Both the position numbers and the translations under genes were made by a program. Shown here in pieces: positions 26,278 to 33,515 of a DNA stretch of 64,000 bases (its first letter is position 1; each line of letters opens with the position of its first letter). Origin of the DNA: Bradyrhizobium japonicum USDA 6 (GTDB lineage Bacteria > Pseudomonadota > Alphaproteobacteria > Rhizobiales > Xanthobacteraceae); contig NC_017249.1 of the NCBI RefSeq assembly GCF_000284375.1, positions 6,875,001 through 6,939,000 of the forward strand. Direction: 5' to 3'. Below the pieces are notes generated by a model. That model was given only the letters and a program-made list of their open reading frames with translations. It had not been told where the DNA came from and did no database searches.

Positions 26278-26355
26278 GTCATTGCGAGCGTAGCGAAGCA
26301 ATCCAGACTGCCACCGCGGAAAGACTCTGGATTGCTTCGCTACGCTCGCAATGAC
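26278..26355. repeat. Perfect 30-bp inverted repeat (GTCATTGCGAGCGTAGCG family)
   Basis: Arms at 26278-26307 and 26326-26355 are exact reverse complements over 30 bases, with an 18-base loop. The arm begins GTCATTGCGAGCGTAGCGAA. It lies between the convergent SDR and dnaE2 genes. It is a different sequence family from the repeat next to it and probably a dispersed REP-type element, although such a stem can also block read-through from both sides. Confidence 0.8.
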
Positions 26356-26380
26356 GGTGTGGAGGCATCCTGCCACTCCT

Positions 26381-29300
26381 TCAATGAAAATCCCGCGATG
26401 GCGGCAGGATGCGGACGTTGCGGGGGTGGCGGATTTTTTGCGCCGGCATGTCCGCGTGGGCGCGGGGATCGTCGTTGAGGGGCTCGATCAGATCGGCGCC
26501 TGCCGGCACCGGATGCTTGCGGCTCAGCGCGTCGTTGGCGAGCCCGACCAGATCCTGCGAGCGATCGACCATGCGCTGGGCGATGAGATGCGTCACCTTT
26601 TCGGGGCTGCTCTGGATATAGCCCTCGACCAGGATGAGGCGCGCGCCCATCACCTCCTTGCGGTACTGCTCCATGACCTTGGGCCACACCACAACATTGG
26701 CGATGCCGGTCTCGTCCTCCAGCGTCATGAACACGACGCCGCTGGCGCTGCCCGGCCGCTGCCGCACCAGCACCACGCCGGCGCAGCGGACGCGGCGCCG
26801 CTCGTTCTCATGGCTGATGTCCCTGCAGGCCACCACACGCTCGCGCGAAAACATCTCGCGCAAAAACTCCATCGGATGGCCCTTCAGCGATAGCCGGATG
26901 GTCTGGTAGTCCGCGACCACCTGCTCGGCCCGCGGCATCTCCGGCAATGGTTTTGCGTGCTCGTCCGGCTGCTCGCGCGCGGTCGCGGCCTCGAACAGCG
27001 GCAGCGGCACGTCGTCGGGCAGCCGCCGCACCTGCCACAGCGCCTCGCGGCGGTCGAGGCCGAGCGAGCGGAACGCGTCGGCATCCGCGAGCAGGATCAG
27101 CGCACGCTTGGGCAGACCGGTGTCGCGGGCGAAGTCCTCGAGCGAGGTGAAGGGATGGCGGTTGCGGGCGGCGACGATGCGGTCGGCCCAGTCGGTTGCT
27201 CCGTCATTCCGGGGCGACGCGCCAGCGTCGAGCCCGGAATCCATAACCACCATCGGGCGTATGGATTCCGGGCTCGCGCCTTTCGGCGCGCCCCGGAATG
27301 ACGACTGGATGGCTTTCAACTTCTCCTCATCCTCGTCCAGCCAATGAAAGCCGTCGATCTGGCGGAACCCCAGACGCACGGCGCAGTATTTGCCGTCGGT
27401 ATTCTCCAACGTGTTTTGCGCAAAGCTGTAGGAGACGTCGATGTCGCGCACCTCGACGCCGTTCTTGCGGGCGTCGCCGACGATCTGCGCCGGCGCGTAA
27501 AAGCCCATCGGCTGCGAGTTCAGCAGGCCGCAACAGAACGCATCGGGGTGATGATATTTCAGCCATGACGAGATGTAGACGAGCTGCGCGAAGCTCGCGG
27601 CATGGCTCTCCGGAAAACCGTAGGAGCCAAAGCCCTTGATCTGGTCAAAGCAGCTTCTGGCGAAGTTGGCATCGTAGCCGCGCGCGACCATGTTGCCGAT
27701 CAGCTTCTCCTCGTATTGGCCGATGGTGCCGACATTGCGGAAGGTCGCCATCGAGCGGCGCAGACCGTTAGCCTCTTCGGAGGTGAATTTCGCCGCCTCG
27801 ATCGCGATGCGCATCGCCTGTTCCTGGAACAAAGGCACGCCCAGCGTTTTGTGCAGCACATTGTAAAGCTCGTCCTTGTCGCCATGGTCCGGCGACGGAG
27901 ACGGATAGCTCACTTTTTCCAGACGGTTTCGCCGTCGCAGATATGGGTGCACCATGTCGCCCTGGATCGGCCCGGGGCGTACGATCGCGACCTCGATGAC
28001 GAGATCGTAGAAGGTCCGCGGCTTCAGGCGCGGCAGCATGTTCATCTGTGCGCGGCTCTCGACCTGGAACACGCCGAGGGATTCCCCGGCACACAGCATG
28101 TCGTAAACCTTGGGATCGTCCTGAGGGACACTCGCCAGCACCCAACGCTTGCTCTTGTGGTGGTCGATCAAATCAAAACATTTCCGGATGCAGGTCAGCA
28201 TGCCCAGCGCGAGCACGTCGACCTTCATCATGTTGAGCGCGTCGACGTCGTCCTTGTCCCACTCGATGAAGGTGCGGTCGTCCATCGCGGCGTTGCCGAT
28301 CGGCACATAGGTGTCGAGCCGGTCTTGCGTCAGCACATAGCCGCCGACATGCTGGGAGAGATGGCGCGGGAATTCGATCAGCTCGGTCGCGAGCTCCACC
28401 GCGAGGTTGATCATGGGATTGCTGGGATCGAGCCCGGCCTGCCTGACCTGCATGTCGTTGAGGCCCTTGCCCCAGCTTCCCCACACGGTGTCGGCGAGCG
28501 CGGCGGTGACATCCTCGGTCAGGCCCAGCGCCTTGCCGACGTCGCGGATGGCGCTGCGCGGGCGGTAATGGATGATCGTAGCGATGATCGCGGCGCGGTG
28601 GCGGCCGTAGCGGCGATAGACATATTGCATCACCTCCTCGCGCCGCGAATGCTCGAAATCGACGTCGATATCAGGCGGCTCCAGCCGCTCCTTGGAGATG
28701 AAGCGCTCGAACAGCAGATCGACCTTGGTCGGGTCGACCGAGGTGATGCCGAGCACGTAGCAGACGGCCGAGTTCGCCGCCGACCCCCGCCCCTGGCACA
28801 GGATGTTCTGGCTGCGCGCGTAGTGCACGATGTCGTGCACGGTGAGGAAGTAGTGCGCATATTTCAGCTCGGCGATCAGCGCGAGCTCCTTCTTCAGGGT
28901 CGCGCGCAGCTTGTCATCGATCTTGCCGCCGAAATATTTGTCGACGCCCGCCCAGGTCAGATCTTCCAGATGCCCCTGTGCGGTCTTGCCTCGCGGCACA
29001 GGTTCGTCCGGATACTGGTATTTGAGCTGGTCGAGCGTGAAATCGATCTTGCCCGCAAAGCGCATGGTCTCCGCGATCGCCTCGGGAAAATCGCGGAACA
29101 GCCGCGACATTTCGCGCGGCGTCTTCAGGAAGCGCTCGGCATTGGCTTCGAGCTTCCGTCCGACCGACTCGATCGTGGTTTTTTCCCGGATGCAGGTCAG
29201 CACGTCCTGGAGAGGACGGCGGCCGGGATGGTGATAGAGCACCTCGTTGGTCGCGAGCAGTGGCACGTTTGCTTTGGCGGCGAGATCATCGAGCCGCGCC

Positions 29301-29830
29301 AGCCGGCGGCGGTCGTCGCCGCGATAGACCAGGCTCGCCGCCAGCCACACACCCTCGGCGCGGCTGTCCTTAAGCTTGGCGAGAACATCCAGCGCCTGCG
29401 CGGGCTCGAAGCGATGCGGCAACGTCAGGATCAGGAGCTGGCCTTCCGCAAACTCAAGAAGATCACCGAAGGTAAGATGGCATTCGCCTTTCTCGATCCG
29501 CGTGATGTCGTCGCCGCGCTTGCCCCTGGTGAGGAGCTGGCACAGCCGGCCATAGGCGGCGCGGTCGCGCGGATAGACAAAAATGTCGGGCGTGCCGTCG
29601 ATGAAGACGATGCGCGCGCCGATCAGCAATTTCGGCTTGTGCAGCACCTTGTCATTGTCGAGCTCCTTGTAGGCGCGCACCACGCCGGCGAGCGTGTTGT
29701 GATCGGCGATGCCGATCGCGGGAATGCCGAGGAGGCTCGCTTGATGCACATAGGCGCGCGGATCCGAGCCGCCGCGCAGGAAGGAGAAATTGGTGGTGAT
29801 GCCGATCTCGGCATAAGCTGATGTCGTCAT
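26381..29830 (-). CDS. dnaE2: Error-prone DNA polymerase DnaE2 (ImuC)
   Basis: A 1149-residue C-family polymerase that extends past DNA lesions together with ImuA and ImuB. The PHP domain opens the protein (AEIGITTNFSFLRGGSDP, IADHNTLAG). The polymerase core includes GRGSAANSAVCYVLGIT, the catalytic-acid segment PPDIDVDFEHSRREEV, and EWDKDDVDALNMMKVDVLAL. Tandem HhH and OB regions follow (KHPVPAGADLIEP at the end). It overlaps imuB by four bases at its start. The start MTTSAYAEIG at 29830 removes an N-terminal extension that only reads imuB in another frame. Residues ~843-876 are encoded by a palindromic repeat, listed separately. Likely LexA-controlled with imuA/imuB. Confidence 0.94.
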   Translation of the reverse strand: MTTSAYAEIGITTNFSFLRGGSDPRAYVHQASLLGIPAIGIADHNTLAGVVRAYKELDNDKVLHKPKLLIGARIVFIDGTPDIFVYPRDRAAYGRLCQLLTRGKRGDDITRIEKGECHLTFGDLLEFAEGQLLILTLPHRFEPAQALDVLAKLKDSRAEGVWLAASLVYRGDDRRRLARLDDLAAKANVPLLATNEVLYHHPGRRPLQDVLTCIREKTTIESVGRKLEANAERFLKTPREMSRLFRDFPEAIAETMRFAGKIDFTLDQLKYQYPDEPVPRGKTAQGHLEDLTWAGVDKYFGGKIDDKLRATLKKELALIAELKYAHYFLTVHDIVHYARSQNILCQGRGSAANSAVCYVLGITSVDPTKVDLLFERFISKERLEPPDIDVDFEHSRREEVMQYVYRRYGRHRAAIIATIIHYRPRSAIRDVGKALGLTEDVTAALADTVWGSWGKGLNDMQVRQAGLDPSNPMINLAVELATELIEFPRHLSQHVGGYVLTQDRLDTYVPIGNAAMDDRTFIEWDKDDVDALNMMKVDVLALGMLTCIRKCFDLIDHHKSKRWVLASVPQDDPKVYDMLCAGESLGVFQVESRAQMNMLPRLKPRTFYDLVIEVAIVRPGPIQGDMVHPYLRRRNRLEKVSYPSPSPDHGDKDELYNVLHKTLGVPLFQEQAMRIAIEAAKFTSEEANGLRRSMATFRNVGTIGQYEEKLIGNMVARGYDANFARSCFDQIKGFGSYGFPESHAASFAQLVYISSWLKYHHPDAFCCGLLNSQPMGFYAPAQIVGDARKNGVEVRDIDVSYSFAQNTLENTDGKYCAVRLGFRQIDGFHWLDEDEEKLKAIQSSFRGAPKGASPESIRPMVVMDSGLDAGASPRNDGATDWADRIVAARNRHPFTSLEDFARDTGLPKRALILLADADAFRSLGLDRREALWQVRRLPDDVPLPLFEAATAREQPDEHAKPLPEMPRAEQVVADYQTIRLSLKGHPMEFLREMFSRERVVACRDISHENERRRVRCAGVVLVRQRPGSASGVVFMTLEDETGIANVVVWPKVMEQYRKEVMGARLILVEGYIQSSPEKVTHLIAQRMVDRSQDLVGLANDALSRKHPVPAGADLIEPLNDDPRAHADMPAQKIRHPRNVRILPPSRDFH
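27203..27302. repeat. Palindromic repeat element embedded in frame inside dnaE2
   Basis: Outer arms GTCATTCCGGGGCG (27203-27216) and CGCCCCGGAATGAC (27289-27302) are exact complements; inner arms AGCCCGGAATCCAT (27231-27244) and ATGGATTCCGGGCT (27261-27274) are too. The 100-base element is read through by dnaE2 without a stop, giving a segment that begins SSFRGAPKGASPES and ends DAGASPRND, between LDEDEEKLKAIQ and GATDWADRIV. It resembles intergenic repeats of related genomes and the coding palindromic elements (RPE) of Rickettsia. Confidence 0.8.
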
Positions 29831-31413
29831 GCGAAGAGACCGTGCACATACCAGTTGGGGGGAATGGGTTTGCCTTCGTCGTCGAACACCTCTCCTTCGT
29901 AAAGGCCGTCGCGAAAGATCCAGAAGCGCAGGCCTTCGGCGTCCTCGATGCGGAAATAATCCCGCGTCAGTTGCTTGCCGTCCTGCCGCCACCATTCCAT
30001 CGCGATGCGCTCGGGCCCTTCCACCCGCACCACCGCATGCAGCGCGCGGCGCCAGGTGAACTGATGCGGCGGGCCGTCGGGCACGGTCGCGAACGGCACC
30101 TTGATCGGCTCCGGTCTGTCGAACAGCCGCAGGGGGCGCAGCGGCGGCTCGCTCTCGGTGCGCGCCGGCCATTCGGCCTGCATGGCCACGGCGAGATGGT
30201 GCTGGGCAGGCGCGGCCAGTACCGCACATTCCGGGATATGGGTATCCTCAGGCAAATGCACGACGACGCGCTTCCCGCCGATGCGCGCGGCGATGCGGTC
30301 GATCAGCGCGGCGAGTTCGTCATTGTCGTGGACATGGGCGTCGAGATCGCGCTGCTCCTGCACAACGATCTCGGTGCGGCTCGCCGACAGCCGCACCATG
30401 TCGAAGCCGAAGCCGGGATCCAGCGGATCGGCGAGCGCATCGAGGCGTTCGCGAAATAGCCGGTCGATGACTTTGCTTTGCGTCACCGGCCGCCCGGTCT
30501 CGACCATGATCGCGCGCACCACGCCGTCGGTGCGAAAGAAGGCGGCTTCCAGGCGCCGCGCGCCCTTGCCCTGCTTCTCCATCGACGCGATCAGCGTGTC
30601 GGCGAGCCGCGACAGCGTCATCGCGATCATGGTGTCGGTGGCGATCGGTTCGGCAAAGCGCTTCTCCACGATGTAATCCGGCAACGGTTTGCGCGGATTG
30701 ATGGGGGCATCGCCATGTCCCTGCGCATGCGCGAGCAGCGTGGAGAACCGCGCGCCGAATCGCGCCGTGATCTCATGCGGCTCGCGCGAGGCGACATCGC
30801 CGATGGTTTTCAGGCCGGCGCGGCGCAGACCAGTGGTGATGGCCTCGCCCGCACCGAGCGTGGACACCGGCAGCCGTCTGATCGCCACCGCCTCCCCGCC
30901 ATCGGCGACGATGGTGCCGGAGGCCTGCCGCGTCAGCGTGCGCGCGCAGACCGAGGTGCCGGCGATCGCCGCGCTGACGGCAAAACCCTGACGGGCGAGC
31001 GCGCGCACCAGCGTCTGCAACAGCGCGGCCTCGCCGCCGAACAGATGCGCGCAGCCGGTGATGTCCAGAAACAGCCCGTGCGGCGGGTCGAGCGCCACCA
31101 GCGGCGTGAAGCGGTCGCACCAGTCGGCGACGTCGCTGAGCGTCTTCGCATCGGCCACGACATCGGCGTCGAACACTTTCAAGTCCGGACACATCGCCCG
31201 CGCATTCGCGAGCGGCTGACCGATATACAAGCCGAGGCGCTCGGCGGCCTCGTCCAGCGCATGGATCACCAGCGCATTGTTGTCCTTGATGACAACGATG
31301 CTCGGATCATTGGCCTTACCCAGCGCGCCGAAGAACCGCTGAATCCGATCGATGGGCAGGCGTGGCAGCCACAGGCTGAGGATACGTCGACGGTTCAGAG
31401 AACTGGCACTCAT
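29827..31413 (-). CDS. imuB: ImuB, Y-family polymerase-like mutasome scaffold
   Basis: A 528-residue Y-family polymerase homologue that has lost polymerase activity and bridges DnaE2, ImuA and the beta clamp during lesion bypass. It starts MSASSLNRRRILSLWLPRLP, the usual ImuB opening. It lacks the acidic catalytic motif expected in that strand of active Y-family polymerases and keeps the palm/finger landmark DITGCAHLFGGE and the HhH region (GLRRAGLKTIGDVA). The clamp-contact type motif PLRLFDRPEPI is near residue 430. Its 3' end overlaps dnaE2 by four bases and its 5' end overlaps imuA by 98 bases. The ATG at 31413 is chosen because upstream in-frame codons fall within imuA. Confidence 0.92.
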   Translation of the reverse strand: MSASSLNRRRILSLWLPRLPIDRIQRFFGALGKANDPSIVVIKDNNALVIHALDEAAERLGLYIGQPLANARAMCPDLKVFDADVVADAKTLSDVADWCDRFTPLVALDPPHGLFLDITGCAHLFGGEAALLQTLVRALARQGFAVSAAIAGTSVCARTLTRQASGTIVADGGEAVAIRRLPVSTLGAGEAITTGLRRAGLKTIGDVASREPHEITARFGARFSTLLAHAQGHGDAPINPRKPLPDYIVEKRFAEPIATDTMIAMTLSRLADTLIASMEKQGKGARRLEAAFFRTDGVVRAIMVETGRPVTQSKVIDRLFRERLDALADPLDPGFGFDMVRLSASRTEIVVQEQRDLDAHVHDNDELAALIDRIAARIGGKRVVVHLPEDTHIPECAVLAAPAQHHLAVAMQAEWPARTESEPPLRPLRLFDRPEPIKVPFATVPDGPPHQFTWRRALHAVVRVEGPERIAMEWWRQDGKQLTRDYFRIEDAEGLRFWIFRDGLYEGEVFDDEGKPIPPNWYVHGLFA

Positions 31414-32116
31414 CACATTTCCATTCGATGATCCACCGGCCGCACGGGCCATGACGATTGCGTAAGAGCTCCGCATCGAAGCGCGGCGCGCCCCAGGCAC
31501 TCCAAGGCGCCGCAGGCATTGAAGCCGGGCCCGGCGGCGAATGCGCCGCGCGCAGCATCCACCGCGTCTCCGCGGTCGAGGGCAGCGGCTGCGCCGCCAT
31601 CCGCAGCATCAGGCCGGTGACACCGGACGATTGCGCGACCAGCGTCAGCTTGCGGCTCGCCACCAGATCGAACTGCCTGACATCGCCCCAGAGCTCGAGC
31701 ACGACGGCGCCCAGCGCATCGCAGGCGAGCGCATCGGCCGAGGTGCGCAGCGCGCTCTCGACATCGGCGGCGCGCACCATCACCACGCGGCGCGGATCGA
31801 GACCGATTTCGGCAAGCCCGCTCATCGACAGTGCGCCGGTCTCGAGTTCCGAAAAATCTTGCCGCACCCACAGCAGCGGCCGGCGAGCGGTCACGCGCCC
31901 GGCGAGGCCCATGACAAAGCCGGTCGCGGCCGCGCCCTGGCGCCCCTCGCAAAACACCTCATGGATCACCGCGCGCGCGAGCCCGCCCTTCAGCGCGCTG
32001 TCGACCTCGCCGTGGCCGAGCGCGACGCGATCGTGCTGATGCACGACCTCCGCCGTCTCGATGCGCTCGATCTGGCCGCGCAAGGTCGCAAGCGCATTCA
32101 TCCGTGCGCCGCTCAT
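31316..32116 (-). CDS. imuA: ImuA, RecA/SulA-like mutasome protein
   Basis: A 266-residue RecA-fold protein, first gene of the imuA-imuB-dnaE2 cassette. Visible family features are the N-terminal LATLRGQIERIE, VIHEVFCEGRQGAAATGFVMGLA (a loop at the P-loop position without a standard GKT), PLLWVRQDFSE and VVLELWGDVRQFDLVASRKL. It binds RecA/ImuB in characterised systems. Start: ATG at 32116 with GAAGGAG eight bases upstream; MNALATL at 32101 is the alternative. Its last 98 bases overlap the beginning of imuB in another frame, unusually long. A LexA box lies 66 bases upstream. Confidence 0.9.
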   Translation of the reverse strand: MSGARMNALATLRGQIERIETAEVVHQHDRVALGHGEVDSALKGGLARAVIHEVFCEGRQGAAATGFVMGLAGRVTARRPLLWVRQDFSELETGALSMSGLAEIGLDPRRVVMVRAADVESALRTSADALACDALGAVVLELWGDVRQFDLVASRKLTLVAQSSGVTGLMLRMAAQPLPSTAETRWMLRAAHSPPGPASMPAAPWSAWGAPRFDAELLRNRHGPCGRWIIEWKCDECQFSEPSTYPQPVAATPAHRSDSAVLRRAG

Positions 32117-32145
32117 ATACGCCGCTCCTTCAGAGGTGATTGCCG

Positions 32146-32167
32146 AGGTTCTCAAAAATAAGAACCT
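32146..32167. promoter_or_regulatory. Small inverted repeat in the imuA leader
   Basis: AGGTTCT (32146-32152) and AGAACCT (32161-32167) form a 7-bp inverted repeat around CAAAAATA, 29 bases upstream of the imuA start and next to the LexA box. It could be a 5' leader hairpin or an operator. It does not fit the direct-repeat LexA consensus. Confidence 0.4.
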
Positions 32168-32182
32168 GCGGCTGGCTCATTT

Positions 32183-32197
32183 GTTCACGATATGTTC
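32183..32197. promoter_or_regulatory. LexA (SOS) box GTTC-N7-GTTC
   Basis: GTTC (32183-32186), seven bases ACGATAT, GTTC (32194-32197): an exact match to the direct-repeat LexA operator of alphaproteobacteria. It lies between divergent start codons, 66 bases from imuA and 82 bases from the radical SAM gene, inside an AT-rich stretch that includes TATAAAG at 32201. LexA control of imuA-imuB-dnaE2 is known from relatives; control of the rightward operon is inferred from position. Confidence 0.85.
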
Positions 32198-32279
32198 TAA
32201 TATAAAGCTAACAGCGGCCCGGGAGTCAATCGAATTGGTGCTCATCCGGATTCGTAAGCTGAATCAAAGGGATTCCACG

Positions 32280-33515
32280 ATGGACGTACAACGCAAGCTG
32301 GAGATTCTGGCCGATGCCGCCAAATACGATGCGTCGTGCGCCTCCAGCGGCACCGAGAAGCGGGATTCCAGCGATGGCAAGGGCATGGGCTCGACCGCGC
32401 CGGGCATGGGCATCTGCCATTCCTACGCGCCGGACGGACGCTGCATCTCGCTGCTCAAAGTGCTCCTGACCAACGCCTGCAATTACGACTGCCTTTATTG
32501 CGTCAATCGCGCCTCTTCCAACGTGCCGCGTGCCCGCTTCACCATCGACGAAGTGGTCAAGCTCACGCTCGACTTCTACCGGCGCAATTACATCGAGGGC
32601 CTGTTCCTCTCCTCCGGCATCATCCGCAGCCCCGACTACACCATGGAGCAGGTGGTCAGCGTCGCGCGCAAACTGCGCGAGGAGCACCACTTCCGCGGCT
32701 ACATCCATCTCAAGACCATTCCCGAGGCCGACGACGCGCTGATCGCCGAAGCCGGCAAATATGCAGATCGCCTCTCCATCAACATCGAGATGCCTGAGGA
32801 GACGAGCCTGCAGCGATACGCGCCGGAGAAGGATGTGCGTGCGATCCGCCGCACCATGGGCCGGCTGCGGCTGAAGCTCGACGAGGCCGCGGAAAACCGC
32901 AGCACAAAGACGAAGGCGAGGCCGCAGCGCTTCGCGCCCGCCGGTCAGAGCACGCAGATGATCGTCGGCGCCGACGCGGCCTCCGATCACACCATTCTCC
33001 ACACCAGCGCCAATCTCTATGGCTCCTACAGGCTGCGGCGCGTCTACTACTCCGCCTTCAGCCCGATCCCCGATGCCAGCCGCGCTTTGCCTCTGGTACA
33101 GCCGCCGCTGTTGCGCGAGCACCGGCTCTACCAGGCCGACTGGCTGATGCGGTTCTACGGTTTCGATGTTGCGGAGATCGTTGACGACAGCGCGATGCTG
33201 CCGCTCGACATCGATCCGAAGCTCGCCTGGGCGCTGCGCCATCGCGACCGCTTCCCGCTCGACGTCAACCGCGCCAGCCGCGAGGAGCTGTTGCGCGTGC
33301 CCGGCTTCGGCACCAAGGCGGTCGAACGCATCATCGCGACACGGCGCACCACCACGATCCGCCTCTCCGATCTCGCGCGGCTGCACGTGCCCCGCAACAA
33401 GGCGCTGCCGTTCATCATCCTCAGCGATCACCGGCCCGCCCCGCATCGCCTCGACGAGGCGCGGCTGATCGAACGGTTCAAGCCGAAGGCAACACAACTG
33501 GGGTTTGGCTTCTGA
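32280..33515 (+). CDS. Putative DNA modification/repair radical SAM protein (TIGR03916 type)
   Basis: A 411-residue radical SAM protein. The 4Fe-4S motif is C67-x3-C71-x2-C74 in TNACNYDCLYCVNR. Further cysteines at 20, 46 and 55 precede it and could bind another cluster or metal. The radical SAM barrel continues with LFLSSGI and HLKTIPEAD. The C-terminus holds a helix-hairpin-helix DNA-binding motif (about residues 328-356, RVPGFGTKAVERII). The domain set fits TIGR03916, a family linked by gene neighbourhood to uracil-DNA glycosylase-like proteins but of unknown chemistry. The next gene starts within its stop codon (TGATG). The start MDVQRKLEIL agrees with the family. Divergent from imuA across a LexA box. 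Confidence 0.88.
   Translation: MDVQRKLEILADAAKYDASCASSGTEKRDSSDGKGMGSTAPGMGICHSYAPDGRCISLLKVLLTNACNYDCLYCVNRASSNVPRARFTIDEVVKLTLDFYRRNYIEGLFLSSGIIRSPDYTMEQVVSVARKLREEHHFRGYIHLKTIPEADDALIAEAGKYADRLSINIEMPEETSLQRYAPEKDVRAIRRTMGRLRLKLDEAAENRSTKTKARPQRFAPAGQSTQMIVGADAASDHTILHTSANLYGSYRLRRVYYSAFSPIPDASRALPLVQPPLLREHRLYQADWLMRFYGFDVAEIVDDSAMLPLDIDPKLAWALRHRDRFPLDVNRASREELLRVPGFGTKAVERIIATRRTTTIRLSDLARLHVPRNKALPFIILSDHRPAPHRLDEARLIERFKPKATQLGFGF

Noticed and set aside
25182..27302. Cluster of inverted repeats considered as a CRISPR array or IS ends
   Set aside because: The units differ from each other, have no regular spacers and no cas or transposase gene nearby. They are separate REP-like elements.
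27602..29821. A 739-codon plus-strand open frame
   Set aside because: Antisense to dnaE2, whose PHP, polymerase and HhH motifs are certain.
32146..32167. Second LexA site considered in the imuA leader
   Set aside because: The AGGTTCT/AGAACCT pair is inverted with an 8-base spacer and does not match the GTTC-N7-GTTC direct repeat.
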